Origin: Amphirosellinia nigrospora
Taxonomy: Eukaryota; Ascomycota; Sordariomycetes; Xylariales; Xylariaceae
Reading direction: 5' to 3'
NCBI GenBank assembly: GCA_004123355.1
Contig: SCHM01000006.1
Coordinates: 992,001 to 1,056,000, forward strand
Length of the DNA: 64,000 bases
A program made the position numbers and the translations under genes. Shown one piece after another: positions 22,143 through 33,339 of this stretch. The notes below the pieces were generated by a model, which was given only the letters and a program-made list of their open reading frames with translations, had not been told where the DNA came from and did no database searches. Position 1 is the stretch's first letter. Each line of letters starts with the position of its first letter.

Positions 22143-23288
22143 ATTGAGAGACAAAGTAGATTTGCAGTCGAAGAAGACCAAGGATTTACAAATTTGAATT
22201 GCGTGGTGATGGTGGCTAAAGTGTGAAGAGAGAACTGTTTGATTAAAACCAAGTAAGATATCAATTGACATCTCAGGGTGAGGGCACCCTTTATAGACAA
22301 TTCAACGTCTCCCTACTGGGTTCTTTTCAACTCAAATAGGTCGCTCTCATCCTAGCCCCTAGAATTACTCTACGAGCACTTCACATGAGAAATGATAGAG
22401 GCCTCAATGCATGTTCACCTCAATGACGCCATTAGGAGAAATGTGACCTTCACAGTGGATCACAACTCTCACCACTTATTCCTGAATAGCGAACTTTTCA
22501 TATCAGCTTATGTTAGAGCCACAATCAGTCGGAGGTCGCAAAAACGAAGGTGATTTCCAGGACTTCATATCACGAGAAAACCTGCAAGCTTATATTGGTG
22601 TCGGTGTCGCTGTATAAACCCAAAATGTGACGATGATTTTCAGGACCCAATAAGACGAACCAGAAATCTACTTCGTTATCCAATTTTAGCGCTTATCGTT
22701 CGCTTATTTTAGCCCACTGCCACAAAGCTTAACCCGGTAGTCAACAAGATCAGCTGACAATAAGTAGTTCCAACCATATGTCAGCTTCACACCTCGCCGT
22801 AATAGACGGGTTAGGTTGATAGAGGAACTGTATCACTCAAAAACATACCACAAGGCAGACTTGAAGTTTAAATGTCGATCGTCGAGGCTCACCCGAGTTT
22901 ACGACTCATAATAGGTTAAGGAACGAGCATGAAGACGTCGAATTATGTCAGACTGTTGAAAAGGCGCCCATGATCGTTGCAGGTAAAAGGGATTGACGGC
23001 AGGACTATCTAGGTGTTTCTCCAAGTATAAGTAGAAGGCGTTCGTCTTCGTTTATGACAATCCTAACAACCACTTCTTCACCGAACCCCCAAGACTCACA
23101 TCAACATTTTCATCTCAGAAAACACAGACTTCTAAGCCTTAGACTCCGTCCTCCATATTCTATAAGTCTGTCCACCTCTTAATACCCCCTCCCCCTTCTT
23201 CACAAAACTCAACTACGAAAACTCATGAACATGGACTACTAATACTGACCTCATACGTAACTAGGTTTTCTACCGACCAAATATCAAA
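22143..23288. promoter_or_regulatory. Shared divergent promoter region of the two small secreted proteins
   Basis: 1.15 kb between two start codons pointing outward. TATA-like boxes are TATAAAG (minus strand, 22289-22295) and TATAAGTA (plus, about 23026-23033). A C/T-rich leader precedes 23289. No coding sequence is seen. Co-regulation of the pair is inferred. Confidence 0.5.
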
Positions 23289-23575
23289 ATGAAGACCTCC
23301 TTTCTCGCCACTCTTGTTGCCGTTGCCGGCCTCTCCTCGGCAGTAAGCGCTTTCTCCGTGACCAACTGCGAAAATGGCAACTACAAGAACTTGGGCACAA
23401 AGCCGACGGCAATTGCCGCAACTGGACGGCAGACGAGCTCTCGTTCTCGAGCGAGCACGGTTGTACCTTGACCGTCTACGCGGGCGGCAACTGCAGCGGA
23501 ACTACCTACACCACCACTCTCCAGCACACGTGCTTCAAGCCCCCGTTCAATGTCCAGTCGGTCAAGTGCTCGTGA
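23289..23575 (+). CDS. Small secreted cysteine-rich protein gene; frame appears to change once
   Basis: The first segment (ATG at 23289) encodes a clear signal peptide, MKTSFLATLVAVAGLSSAVSA, followed by FSVTNCENG. Further on, a different frame encodes a Cys-rich stretch with motifs GNCRNW, GCTLTVYAGGNCSG and SVKCS, ending at the TGA 23573-23575. Together the region looks like one gene for a secreted protein of about 95 residues with six cysteines. The C-x-L-T-V-Y-x-G-x-N-C-S-G pattern is common in fungal small secreted proteins. The function is unknown. It is divergent from the gene at 21778-22142. Confidence 0.65.
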
Positions 23576-24507
23576 GTGGACTGCAGCATCACTGAGCCTG
23601 TCTCGGTTTCAAGCGATGGAGTAGGGAGAATTGGGTTGCGGTAGATTTTCTCGAGTAGCGCGCGGGGCTTGTAGGGGGTGTGTTGTTCTGGTTATCAAGA
23701 TCAAGACTGGGTCGGTCTTGGAAATATTTTTGACGCTCGTTATACCACCAACATTCGCTATATAAAACATAGACCAATATGATTTTACTCAATATCACGT
23801 CGGCAAATTGCCCTAGAGCTTTCAATTATCGTTTTTAGCATCTATGCCGGAAGCTTAGAAGTAGGGAAGGTAGTTGATAGTTGTTTGTTATTTGTTGTAT
23901 GACAAGGTTTCTTTTGTTATTCCTCCTGCATCTGGAGATGTCTCAAGCCCACAATAGATACACCACCACGAAGTAACACAAAAAAAGGGCTTAGTTACAA
24001 GGTTCAGGAGATCCGAAAGAAACGGAATGTAAAGACTTACATTCGCATGGGAAACCTAGAAAAATATGGGATAAGAATATAGTTAATTAGGAGCGTCGAT
24101 TATATCATCACTATGTAATCACCGTATAAGACAGGAACAAATTGATACCTACCTTCCCGCACAGACACACGCTATAGTGGGCACTCTGCAAATTCGATAT
24201 ATACTCCCTTCCTTCGTCCGTTCACAGCTCTCTATTCCTCTCTCCTTCTTACACTGCCTTTCGTCATTACCGCAATAACTAGGGCCGTAAACAGCATTTG
24301 TCACAAGCCCAGTATGCATATAGTCAACTGCAGACGGTCAAGTGCTTGACTTGACAACGTTCTACCTTCTATAAGGCTGCAGTTCTGCTTCGTGACAGCA
24401 TTAAACAAAGTCATAAAGAATTGGGAGCACAGCAATAGGCCAGGAAGGTATGTCAAATTATAGTCTAGACAACCAATTCTTACAACTCCAAGAAGCAAAA
24501 AGGGGTA
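23576..24507. other. Intergenic region between the secreted-protein gene and RAD14
   Basis: No gene seen. It contains copy 2 of a dispersed repeat at 24298-24405. Confidence 0.6.
24298..24405 (+). repeat. Dispersed repeat, copy 2
   Basis: Starts TTTGTCACAAGCCCAGTATG and matches 20931-21045 over about 110 bp (CAACTGCAGACGGTCAAGTG, CTTGACAACGTTCTACCTT). It has the same orientation, 3.37 kb away, so the pair brackets the two secreted-protein genes. Confidence 0.75.
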
Positions 24508-25900
24508 TCAAAACTCCAACTCCTCCACCTCCATGCCACAAGTCGTACAAGTCTTAACAGTGGCGCCCTCCTCATTCTCAATAACACGACCCCATTCATG
24601 AACGTGCTTCCTGCCATCCGCCACCGCGTCCCCAAACTTGGCCTTCCCACCCCAGCACCACCAAAGCGCCCCTGACCCCTCAAATAGGCGTCCGTGCGCG
24701 TCCGCTTTTTCAGGTCCAGCAGCTTCTCTTTGAACTTGGCTTCCTTCCGCTTCTTCTTGTCCGCCTCGCGACGCTCGAACTCGGCGTCTAGCGCCTCTGC
24801 CGATCCCCATTTCTTCTCGCCCAGCGCGTATTCTTCTACTTGATACCGCAGGAATAGCATCATGTCGTGCCAGTGTGACTTGTGTGGATTTGGACGTGAC
24901 AGATGTGGGAGGAGTTCCGCGTCTCGAAGTTCGGCTATTTTGTGGGTTAGCTTGTTAGCTTCGTTGTGTGAGGAAATGAAAACGGGAATGAAACAGACTA
25001 TGTAGTAATAAAAGCAGGAAAAAGGGAAGGGGACGTAGGAATGACAATACATACGCTCCGTCAAGAGATAATCCTCCCTACACTCCGTCTTAGTGAGAAG
25101 ACTGTACTTCTCCGGAAACTTCTCCTTGCAAGCATTACACACGTCGCACCCAAAGACCTCATCCCAGACGAAGTCGATCTCAAGATTTCCGCACTCGCGA
25201 CATTTCTTCCGCTCCTTCTCATCCGCAAGGGCACTGAGCCCGGGCTCAAAAGGGCCAGCCTTCTGCCGCCTCAACTTCTTGAGGAGCTGCAACCTCTCCC
25301 ACTCCTGCATCGTCATGCCCTTGGGCCTCTGCTCCTCCTCGCCCTCCGGCGCGCCCCCTTCCCCTGCCCGCTCGGCCCCCGGACATGGCCTTGTTCCACG
25401 GGTCGTCCTCGGCGCTCAGGAACCCGCCCTTCGTGTCCGTCATCTTCCCGAGGTCGTAGTCCACGAACTTGGTGAACTTGCGCAAGGGCCGGATCGCGCG
25501 ATCCCTCTCGCCGTCTTTCTGCCCATCTTTGGAGGCGGCGGGCGGCGACGCGCCATTAGCGCGACCGTCGCGGTTCGTGGAGGGCGCGTGTCTGGATATC
25601 GACTCGAAGGCCCGCTTGCGCGTGTTCGGGATGCGGATGTCGTCGGTGGCGATGATGCCGGATGGTGTGCTCTGGAGTTCGTGTCCGGCGGCGCGCAAGG
25701 CGGCTTCTTTCTGGTCGCGGATCGCCTTGGCTTTTAATCTGTTTTCTTCCTGCGTGTCGCTGGTGTCAGTCAAAGTCGGGTTGAGTCTTGGATGCTTGAG
25801 ACGTGGTGGCACTCACAATGCGACGGGTTACTTCGGGTGTAAGTGGATTAGAATTCGGGGCGCGGGTGGCGGCGCGGGGAGGCGTGGATGGAGGCTCCAT
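24508..25900 (-). CDS. RAD14: DNA damage-recognition protein Rad14 (XPA homologue)
   Basis: Rad14/XPA verifies lesions in nucleotide excision repair and binds RPA and TFIIH. Exons: 25900-25817 (MEPPSTPPRAATRAPNSNPL..), 25749-25055 and 24934-24508. The introns are GT..AG, and the second has a GCTAACCC branch. Landmarks are IPNTRKRAFESI, FTKFVDYDLGKMTDTKGGFL and DDPWNKAMS. The zinc finger is CRECG..CNAC, followed by LRDAELLPHL, then HKSHWHDMMLFLRYQVEEYA and WGSAEALDAEFERR. The C-terminal block has HVHEWGRVIENEE and KTCTTCGMEVEELEF. The frame changes near the C5 run 25376-25380 (net one base extra, or two missing) and at C4 24650-24653 (one missing). Allowing for them gives about 401 residues. 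It is transcribed in the same direction as PHO88, 557 bp downstream of it. Confidence 0.93.
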
Positions 25901-26457
25901 GGTCCAATCCTTGAGCTCTTAGTCTTGCTTCTCCTTCTCGCACCGAAATCAAAAGGGTATCAGAAAACTAGTACAAAATGGCCAAGTGTAGTAATGTGGG
26001 AATGAAAGTATGCGTGGTGCTGCATCGAGTTTTGACAATGATTAGGCAGACTAGCAGACGGAAATCGGTGACGTCGGAGTTTTTGTTTGGGGTGCTAGGG
26101 TTCAACTTTTGCGCCACTAATTTGGGACGGTATAAACTACGAAAAGTGTCCATTAATGCATGTCTTGGCCAGAAATCGCAGCCGTTAATCGGCAACCCAT
26201 ACTCACATTGGAAGTCTTTTCTAATGATGCCCGTTTTCGCGGGCGGGCACATTCACGTGTTCTGGTTGAGACACTGCAAGCTCCATGCAAGCGGAAGAGT
26301 CACACTACAGATTGAGACATTCAATGTGCCAAATCTATTATTATCTTAAAAACCCGAGGCTATTATCGGTCGGAGTCACAATCATCTAGTGTGCTTAAAC
26401 CGCAGCAAGATAGTGCAGGTAAGGATTATACGCATTTTGGTGGTTCCAAAATCCTGT
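25901..26457. other. Intergenic region between PHO88 3' end and RAD14 5' end
   Basis: Should hold the RAD14 promoter and the PHO88 3' end. Open frames overlapping 25968-26349 on both strands show no motif and I do not call them. Confidence 0.5.
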
Positions 26458-27210
26458 TTACTCGTCCTTGACACCGCCGCGACCGGATCGCTCGGCCGCC
26501 TCGACGGCCTTCTTGTCGCTCTGCGCAGCACCCTGCTGTAGGCTGCTCATCAGGCCGGCAGATTGTTTGAAAGGGCGCTTGAGGTCACCGCTCGCGGGCT
26601 TGCCGAACAGGTGGATCTGAACCAGGTTGGCCTCGAAGGCGCTCTTGAGCGGGATGATGGACTGGATCAGCAGGGGGTTGGTGTATTTCATGTAGATGTG
26701 CATGAAGCCCATCATGGCGAGGCCCATAAGTTGCGATCGAAAGTTGGCCTTCATCTGCTGCGAGTCGTAGGCTTGCACCGTCGTGGTCACGAGCTTGCCC
26801 TCCTCCGAGGAACCCATGGGTGCGGGCTCGACATACTTGAGGGTAGTTAGATCTGCGTGAGGAACAATAGTCAGTACATGTATTCAGTGTCGCCTCTTCC
26901 TCTCGTTCCCCTATACTAGCTGCGTGTCGTGGCTCGTACCTTTCTTCTTGTTGATCTGCAGGAGGACGTAGCCGTAGATGGCGGCTATGAGGATGTTGCT
27001 ACCGATGTAGAGGGCTCGGACGCCGTTGAGAACGGTAGGGTCTTCGAAGGGAACCTTCTTGGCCACCTGCATCATCAAGAGGATGATGGCCAAGTTGGTT
27101 CTGTTGGGCGTATGTCATTAGCAACCGGGCAACTCTAGACAGCAAGCAGATCAATGACGGTTCTGGCGAGGCCACGCGACTTACATCTGAGGACTGAGGA
27201 GGCTGACCAT
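26458..27210 (-). CDS. PHO88: ER membrane protein Pho88 (Snd3 family)
   Basis: Pho88/Snd3 is a small ER membrane protein. It was first linked to phosphate uptake and later to SRP-independent targeting of membrane proteins. Exons: 27210-27185 (MVSLLSPQ), 27100-26940 and 26852-26458, all GT..AG and in phase, giving 193 residues. Landmarks are NLAIILLMMQVAKKVPFEDP, VRALYIGSNILIAAIYGYV, LTTLKYVEPAPMGSSEE, LVTTTVQAYD, FMHIYMKYTNPLLIQSI and VQIHLFGKPASGDLKRPF. Hydrophobic segments occur near residues 9-21, 36-53 and 95-112. The frame is intact. A G18 homopolymer lies upstream at 27363-27380. Confidence 0.95.
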
Positions 27211-27362
27211 TTTTGCGATGGTTGTAACAACGTTCGTGACGACGAGAGGGGACGGGGAATAGAGCAGCCACCTGAGCAGGCGAGACAAGAATAAAGAGAA
27301 AGATAAATCAAGGTAGGCACCCTACACGTAAAGTGCAATAATATGCTACGCCGTTGTGGGTT

Positions 27363-27380
27363 GGGGGGGGGGGGGGGGGG
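27363..27380. repeat. Poly-G run (18 bases)
   Basis: Eighteen consecutive G on the plus strand, about 150 bp upstream of the PHO88 start codon. The true length is doubtful given the homopolymer problems elsewhere in the window. Confidence 0.85.
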
Positions 27381-29334
27381 AAGTAGATGGATAACGATGG
27401 AAGGGGAAACAATATCGGAGACTTTTTTACTTCCAGGCAATGCTAATGTTCCCCGTTTGCGACGAGCTGTTCAAGGAGCTACTAAGTACCTACCTAGGTA
27501 GGTAGGTAATCTGCAGGCCCCTGAAGACCCGTGAAACTCTGCTGTGAATAACCGCTGTGGCAAGGAAAGTTCTAGCTTGGGGATGCGCTAAAAGCAGCTA
27601 GCTAAATGGCAAAAGGACACTTGTTCTAGATGCGTTCGATGCATACCAACCAAGTAAATAAGTACCTACTAAGTACTTAGTGTATAGGTACGGAGATAAG
27701 GGAATCCCCACTATTCTTATCGGCGACTCTGCGCAATCTTTTGAGCCTGTGAACTCATCATCTCGGTATCTACAAACATGAATCTTTTGATGAGTAACCA
27801 ACTTATTAGCTTTCTCTGCTGTGAGTGAAACGAAGTGTCTATTTGACTTCATGTTTCTGCCGACGACTAAAGATGTCTATGGGTCTAAAGTAGGGACGTT
27901 TTTAGACACGTTTGATGAGCTTTCATAAAAATCACAAGCAAAATGCTCGACGCTTTCAGGAAGAATCAAATGCTTTCCCTCCTCTCATTGCTTCGTTTGG
28001 TGAGTTTGATGGGCGGTAAATAGACCTAGCTCATGCTTGCTTCGGCTTGAAAGAGACTGAGGCAAGCAGCGCAATGTGTCATTGTTCCGTCTCAGGCAGT
28101 GTAAGCGTTGCCGTTGAGTTGCCTGGGTGAGAGTCTTATACCATGGACGCGAGTGGTCGTCCATAACAACGGTGACACTCCAACGATGCTATAAGACTTT
28201 CTATCCCATGCTTCTCAGGTAATGGATCTTTTTTGTGTACGCAAACCTCGCCATAACAGAGAAAAGCACCACAAAAAGGGACTTAAGACGCGCGAGGAGA
28301 AGACCTCTATCATACGGTTTGAAGCTCGACCAAGACATACGGAACGGGGTAGGCAGACACGTCGCATGTCCGGAGTCATGGCGAATCCACAGCGAACCCC
28401 ATTTCAGCCATACTCACGGCCAGTCAATAGAGACTTTCCATGGCAAGTTGATGATACCTGGGCCCCCATAGTCGACCGACGCGCCACGACAACCGCAATG
28501 AGCGTGACAACAGTTCACCTATTTCACAGAGCCAAACCCACGAATCCTCACAGCGGTTGAAGCAAATCTATGTGCATCCATATTCTAGTCGTCATTGCCG
28601 TTTCGCCGTCGTTGACCACAGCATCAACTGCCATGATGGGGATCATCCTTCTCTGTACCCCATCTGCTCTTTTGCACTCGTCCCCGAGATCGCAACCATA
28701 CGGGATCTTGAAAGCGCGCTGACCTATCACCCGGGACGGAAGGTTATGGCTAGACTCAAAGTACCTAGCCACGATTTGGTCCCGCTCGACGAATTCCGGG
28801 GCATTGGACCTCTTTTCGAGGCATCTTTGCAGCTGGAAGTCTGGGATACTCGTAACGGCGACGACAATGCCAGCGACCGCGAGGCGGAGGTGAATAAACC
28901 TGGGAGCATGTACACTTCACAACCATCACCTAAGTTGTTCATTTCATTGTGTGTTGTTGATGGAGGAGACCATGGAGCCTTCCATGTGATATGATATGCT
29001 GAGAGTGTGGCGACAGGCAACACTAGACACCAACGCAACCAACCAAGGTCATAGAGGATACCGACCCATAATAGATAGCAGCAAAACGTATAAATTTACC
29101 TTCGCTAATTCATAAGTTTATCAACGTTGAGCTACATAGGGTCCTAATTCGAAACTTGTCACGTATTTAAAGATATACAACGCGAAGATAATAGATGTTT
29201 TTGATATCAAGTTAAAAGAACAAGATAACCATAGGCATATTGCAAGAATAACTATTAAATAATCAGTTTTAGTGCAACGTATTACAAGAAAATAATCAAG
29301 AATAAAATATCATGATTTATATATAGAGGTAGTA

Positions 29335-29472
29335 AATAAAAATAAAAGGGGTTTTAATTCGGGTAAAAGAATTTCTTATTTAGGACAAAAAAAACAATAA
29401 ATTTTTTTACCGACAAGAAAACCTTCTTTTCACTCAGTTGTACCTCTTTCATAAAACTCAAACATATAGGTA
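29335..29472. repeat. Transposon-derived fragment shared with the AT-rich isochore
   Basis: The stretch ending TCAGTTGTACCTCTTTCATA then AAACTCAAACATATA aligns with 59085-59210, where the same bases appear almost wholly AT-converted (TTTAGTTATACTTCTTTATA and so on). This copy keeps more G and C. It marks one end of an element nested in the isochore at 57.3-59.2 kb. Confidence 0.7.
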
Positions 29473-29526
29473 CTTTATGTAGCCCCTCTAAAGAGTGCAC
29501 TAGTTCACTTCCTATGCTAGATTATA

Positions 29527-30950
29527 CTATTTAGCGGTTGCCCATACCTGGTTGTTGATTCGAACCGTATTGAAGTCTATCCCCAAGCACCGATGGCTGA
29601 CAACAGGCTTTATCATACACACCCTCCAAACCCTAGGCGTCCCATCTCCCCCAAGACTTCTGATCCAATCCGCTTCGTCCTGAGCTACGTTAGCCACAGG
29701 CTTCCCCCGGAAGGCATTACTCTTGACATTCGCCATGATACTCGGCGCACTATAGCACGATGTATCGCCACAGTTTCGGCTCTTCCACGCATCCCACATG
29801 GACATGTAATAAGCAGTGAGGCGGTGCTTCCGTGGGAGCTCCCTCCGCCTCAAGAGGAAAAGCACACCTTGCTGCACTTCTAATAACGCCGCGGCCCAAT
29901 CATGCAGGAGCTCCTTCGCGCTCAACGTCCACGCGGCCAGGTTCACGGTCTCAGGATCGCCCGCAACGTCTTCGGGGAACTGCGTCTGCAACCACTCCAA
30001 CCCAACCGCCATCTCCCACCGCCTTTCTCGTAGTAAATTTAGGCGTCGCTTTAACTTGGAGACGGATATCACCATCTGTGTGGTGAACGAGCCCCTGTCG
30101 ACCCAGTTCGCCCTCATCTTCCTGATCATATTCTCTAATTCCACGTCTGCGTCCTCGGCTTCTTTCACGCGCTCGTAGGCCTCGTCGAGCTCTTGGAACA
30201 ACACGTCGTGCGTGTGCTTGAGTTCCTGGACGACGCGCCACGTCGCGAACCGCAGCGTCGCCGACTCATCCGTGTGTTCGTCCAAGCGCGGCAACGCCGT
30301 CCGAGGCCCCTCCTCGTTTCTATACGCCAAGAACACGAGATTTACCACGTTAGAGTTATTGGCTAGCACGGCCCCCAGCGGGCTTCCAGCTTCTTGGCTT
30401 CAGCCTCGTCGACCGCTTCGCCGTCGACAAAGATCCGCCACAGTGCGCCGGCGGACCCCGCGAGCTCGATGATCAGGCGCTCCCGGTTGTCGAGGAATCG
30501 CTCCCAGTGCGTCTGCGCGAGGCGCAGGTGGTTCGCCCGCGAGGAAATGAGACGCTGGTGGTAGTCGCTGCCGTGGACCCGCGCCCACATGGTCTCGATC
30601 TCGCGAGTCGCGGCCTCCGTTTCGAGAAACCAGTCGTCGTAGTCTTCGACGGCCGTCAGGAGCTGTCTGTAGCTGTCCCAGAACGGCGTCGTGTCTACCA
30701 CTTCCGGCAGGACCGGGCGCGTTTGCTCCAGTGCCTCCAGGAGCAGGGGCAGGGGATCGGGTTCGGGTCGGAGGTTGATGAATACCCATGTTAGAAACGA
30801 CACGAGCCCTACGGTGAAGAAGATGGCTCTCCGTCGCCCGGCGTGCCGGTCTTGGTATAAAGGCGACCTTCGCGACGGGGGCGGCCCTGGTTGGAAGTTG
30901 TACGATTTCGCATGGTACATGCCCGATTCGTATTCTGGGTAGTAACTCAT
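29527..30950 (-). CDS. Membrane-anchored protein of unknown function with helical/coiled-coil body
   Basis: Two same-strand open frames, 30950-30363 (195 codons) and 30369-29527, overlap by a few bases and read as one gene. The second frame takes over exactly at the C5 run 30372-30376, as if one base were missing, giving about 474 residues. Residues 1-41 are Tyr/Pro-rich with a basic RRSP..GRRR stretch. Residues 42-60 (AIFFTVGLVSFLTWVFINL) are a single membrane span, and the rest is long, charged and helix-rich. I recognise no family. It may be an ER or nuclear-envelope anchored protein, which is only inference. The extreme C-terminus (last 80 residues) is less certain. Confidence 0.6.
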
Positions 30951-32984
30951 TGTGTATGGGTAAGTATTTCGCGGCAGCTGGTTGCGAAGTCAGAACGTTC
31001 GGCTATTATCCGCATGATAAGTGTTATGGAATTGTGTGAGAGTGTGTGGTGGTATATTACATTTTCTTAGGGCACATTCGGCGAAGTGAAAGGGATATCG
31101 CAAGTAATTCTAGATGATTTACCACATTGATTGCCTTTTTGAGCCATTGTCTCTTCACAATTGATTATTATATGTGTCTACGTTTGCGGAAGTGGGTGGC
31201 CGTCTTTGTCTTGGCCCCGCGAGCACATGGACATCATTGACAGACTCAGCTACTTAGGTAATTGATGGGTGCAGCTTTCTGATAAGATTTAGTGCACTTA
31301 CTTTGAATATGTACATGCTATGAAGGGCTCAGCTGTGATGACTCAATTGAAGAATGTCACTGCTGTCGCACAGAGTTTTGAGGCTTAAATGTATAAATCA
31401 CCGGCCCTGGTCAACCTAACTTGTTTTTAGAAGTAAGGTTAAAGATCAAGAACTCCAACAGCTTTATGAATCACGTCACTATAGAAAATAAGGTTATCAA
31501 AATAGGTTACGGCTTAAGGTTTAACCCTATTTAAGACATCACTGCTTCCCTGCCTACCTGCCCGTAAGATAAACGGAAGCCATGTAGGTATACTGTCAGC
31601 TATAGTCGTGATCTCAGTCTCAAACCAATGCAACTTAGTTGTCTGTCTCGTTCGTATCTTTCACTTTTCTATTCCTCTTCGGGCCGAGACATTTTGGTTT
31701 GAGCAGTGTTTAGGTTTATTGAAGTGAATTAAGTTTAGGGGTCACCCACGATATAGATTGAGTAAACAAGAGCATAGGGCATCCCGTTCGTTTATATATA
31801 AACAGGTCTTCCACCCGTCTCCCATCACACAATAGCCAAGTAGCTGAATAGTACGCTCATATATCTTCCATTTCACCAGTCTTTACATTCTGCCCCTATC
31901 CATGGATCGGGTCTCCTCTTCTGGCTCTTATGCCCTCTTCAACTTATGTTCTAACTCCTTTATCTCTCTGACCGGTCTCCTCTATCTCCATCGTGAATAC
32001 AAACCACAAATTTCCCCGGCGCAAGCCGCCCTTTGAATTCTCCGAGTTAGTTGGTCCTGAACCGAAACAGCCTATTTCCCGTATCACACGAAGCCCTTCA
32101 ATACCCTGGCAGTAAATACGGGTCAGATGGCTCTAGCGAATGTCTTAAGGATACTTCGACCTCGTCAGTAAGTAAGACCTGAGAAACATTTTATTTTGTG
32201 TTGCCAATTCTGGGGCACGAGGTCACGTCAACCAAGCATGGCCAAGCTTCAGATGTCGCTCTAGGTAATGTTCTTCATTTATGCCTTTTGCACCCCTATT
32301 TGGTTTGCCGTTGCCGTACAAGAGTCCCACAACATACATTCTCGTGGATCAGGCCAGCCTATGCTTGAAATTCCATTTTGCCCTGTGGCGATATAAGCGT
32401 AAAAGAGAGACTGGGAGCTAACACACCTTTTAATCGACAGCATTACCAAGATCTCCATATTGATTTATATCCCCGCAACAAATGCAGCATACTTTTATAC
32501 TTTACGGCCAGCAGGGCCGAGTATGCCGAGGAACCCGGGAGACATATCTCCCAAACTTCTGTGCGACACTTAAGGGAGACATATTTGGAGTTATTACACA
32601 CGGCACTTCATTTCGCCGAAGTAACGGAGGTGCGGACATTGAGAAAGACAGCGTTCTCAACATTTCTCCGAGATTGTCAATATATGTCAGGACCTCTGGT
32701 AGGGGTAGGTAAGACTCTTGTTATTGCGCGAGGGATCTATCGGCCAATGATGACTAGTCTCCATCTATATACACATACGTTCTTTGTCTATAGGCTTCAC
32801 CGTGACTACTCACATCGTGACAATATACCCATCCGAATAATATCTACGAGGTTGGCCGTACTGTTCGCGTCAACAATTGTCTGTTCTATTTGTTCACCGG
32901 CCATTCTTCTCCGAAAACAACCATCAGGGTCGTATTTCGGTATAAGCCTCTACCAAAAGTAGAGAAGTTTGCCGGGTACTTCTC

Positions 32985-33095
32985 GAGCAAAGTTTCCGTT
33001 TCATTTTAGAGTGCGGCAAAATCTGGCGGGGCAGTTTTGGACAAACTTTCCGTCTCATTTTAGAGTGTGGCAGCGGTCGCATCGTCCTGGGAGGG
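32985..33095. repeat. 54-bp tandem duplication
   Basis: Two copies of a unit containing CAAA(G/C)TTTCCGT(T/C)TCATTTTAGAGTG(C/T)GGCA, starting near 32988 and 33042. Confidence 0.75.
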
Positions 33096-33339
33096 AGTTG
33101 AGTTACGATTTGTCACGCGGGTCTCGCTCAATTGATTGAATATAAGGCTGAGGGAGTCGCACGAACTTCACGAGACTCAGATCTTTACCGAAAGCCGATA
33201 GAGAGCAGAGAGATGGGACCACGAAGACACAAGCCCACGGTGGGCCCCGAGTCCGTAGGAACAGATATAAGGATATTGGAATATAAGAGTTATAGAATCT
33301 TCCTACCTAGAGATGTAGAAACTAGATTTTCACGGGACC

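Larger units (their letters stand above)
27211..29526. other. Long intergenic region, no supported gene
   Basis: About 2.3 kb. It contains a G18 run, TACCTAGGTAGG palindromes (27484-27508) and an AT-rich repeat fragment at 29335-29472. Overlapping open frames at 28222-28994 on both strands show no recognisable domain. A real but unfamiliar gene at 28380-28994 (+) cannot be excluded. Confidence 0.4.

Noticed and set aside
21817-22197. 126-codon plus-strand frame as a gene
   Set aside because: It is antisense to the spliced small secreted protein, which has a signal peptide, consensus intron and Cys pattern.
28222-29038. Overlapping open frames on both strands as a gene
   Set aside because: Frames on opposite strands are equally long and none shows a family pattern.
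32378-32962. 194-codon plus-strand open frame as a gene
   Set aside because: It lacks an ATG-led start in good context and any recognisable domain. The promoter-like TATA at 31791 is too far away to help.
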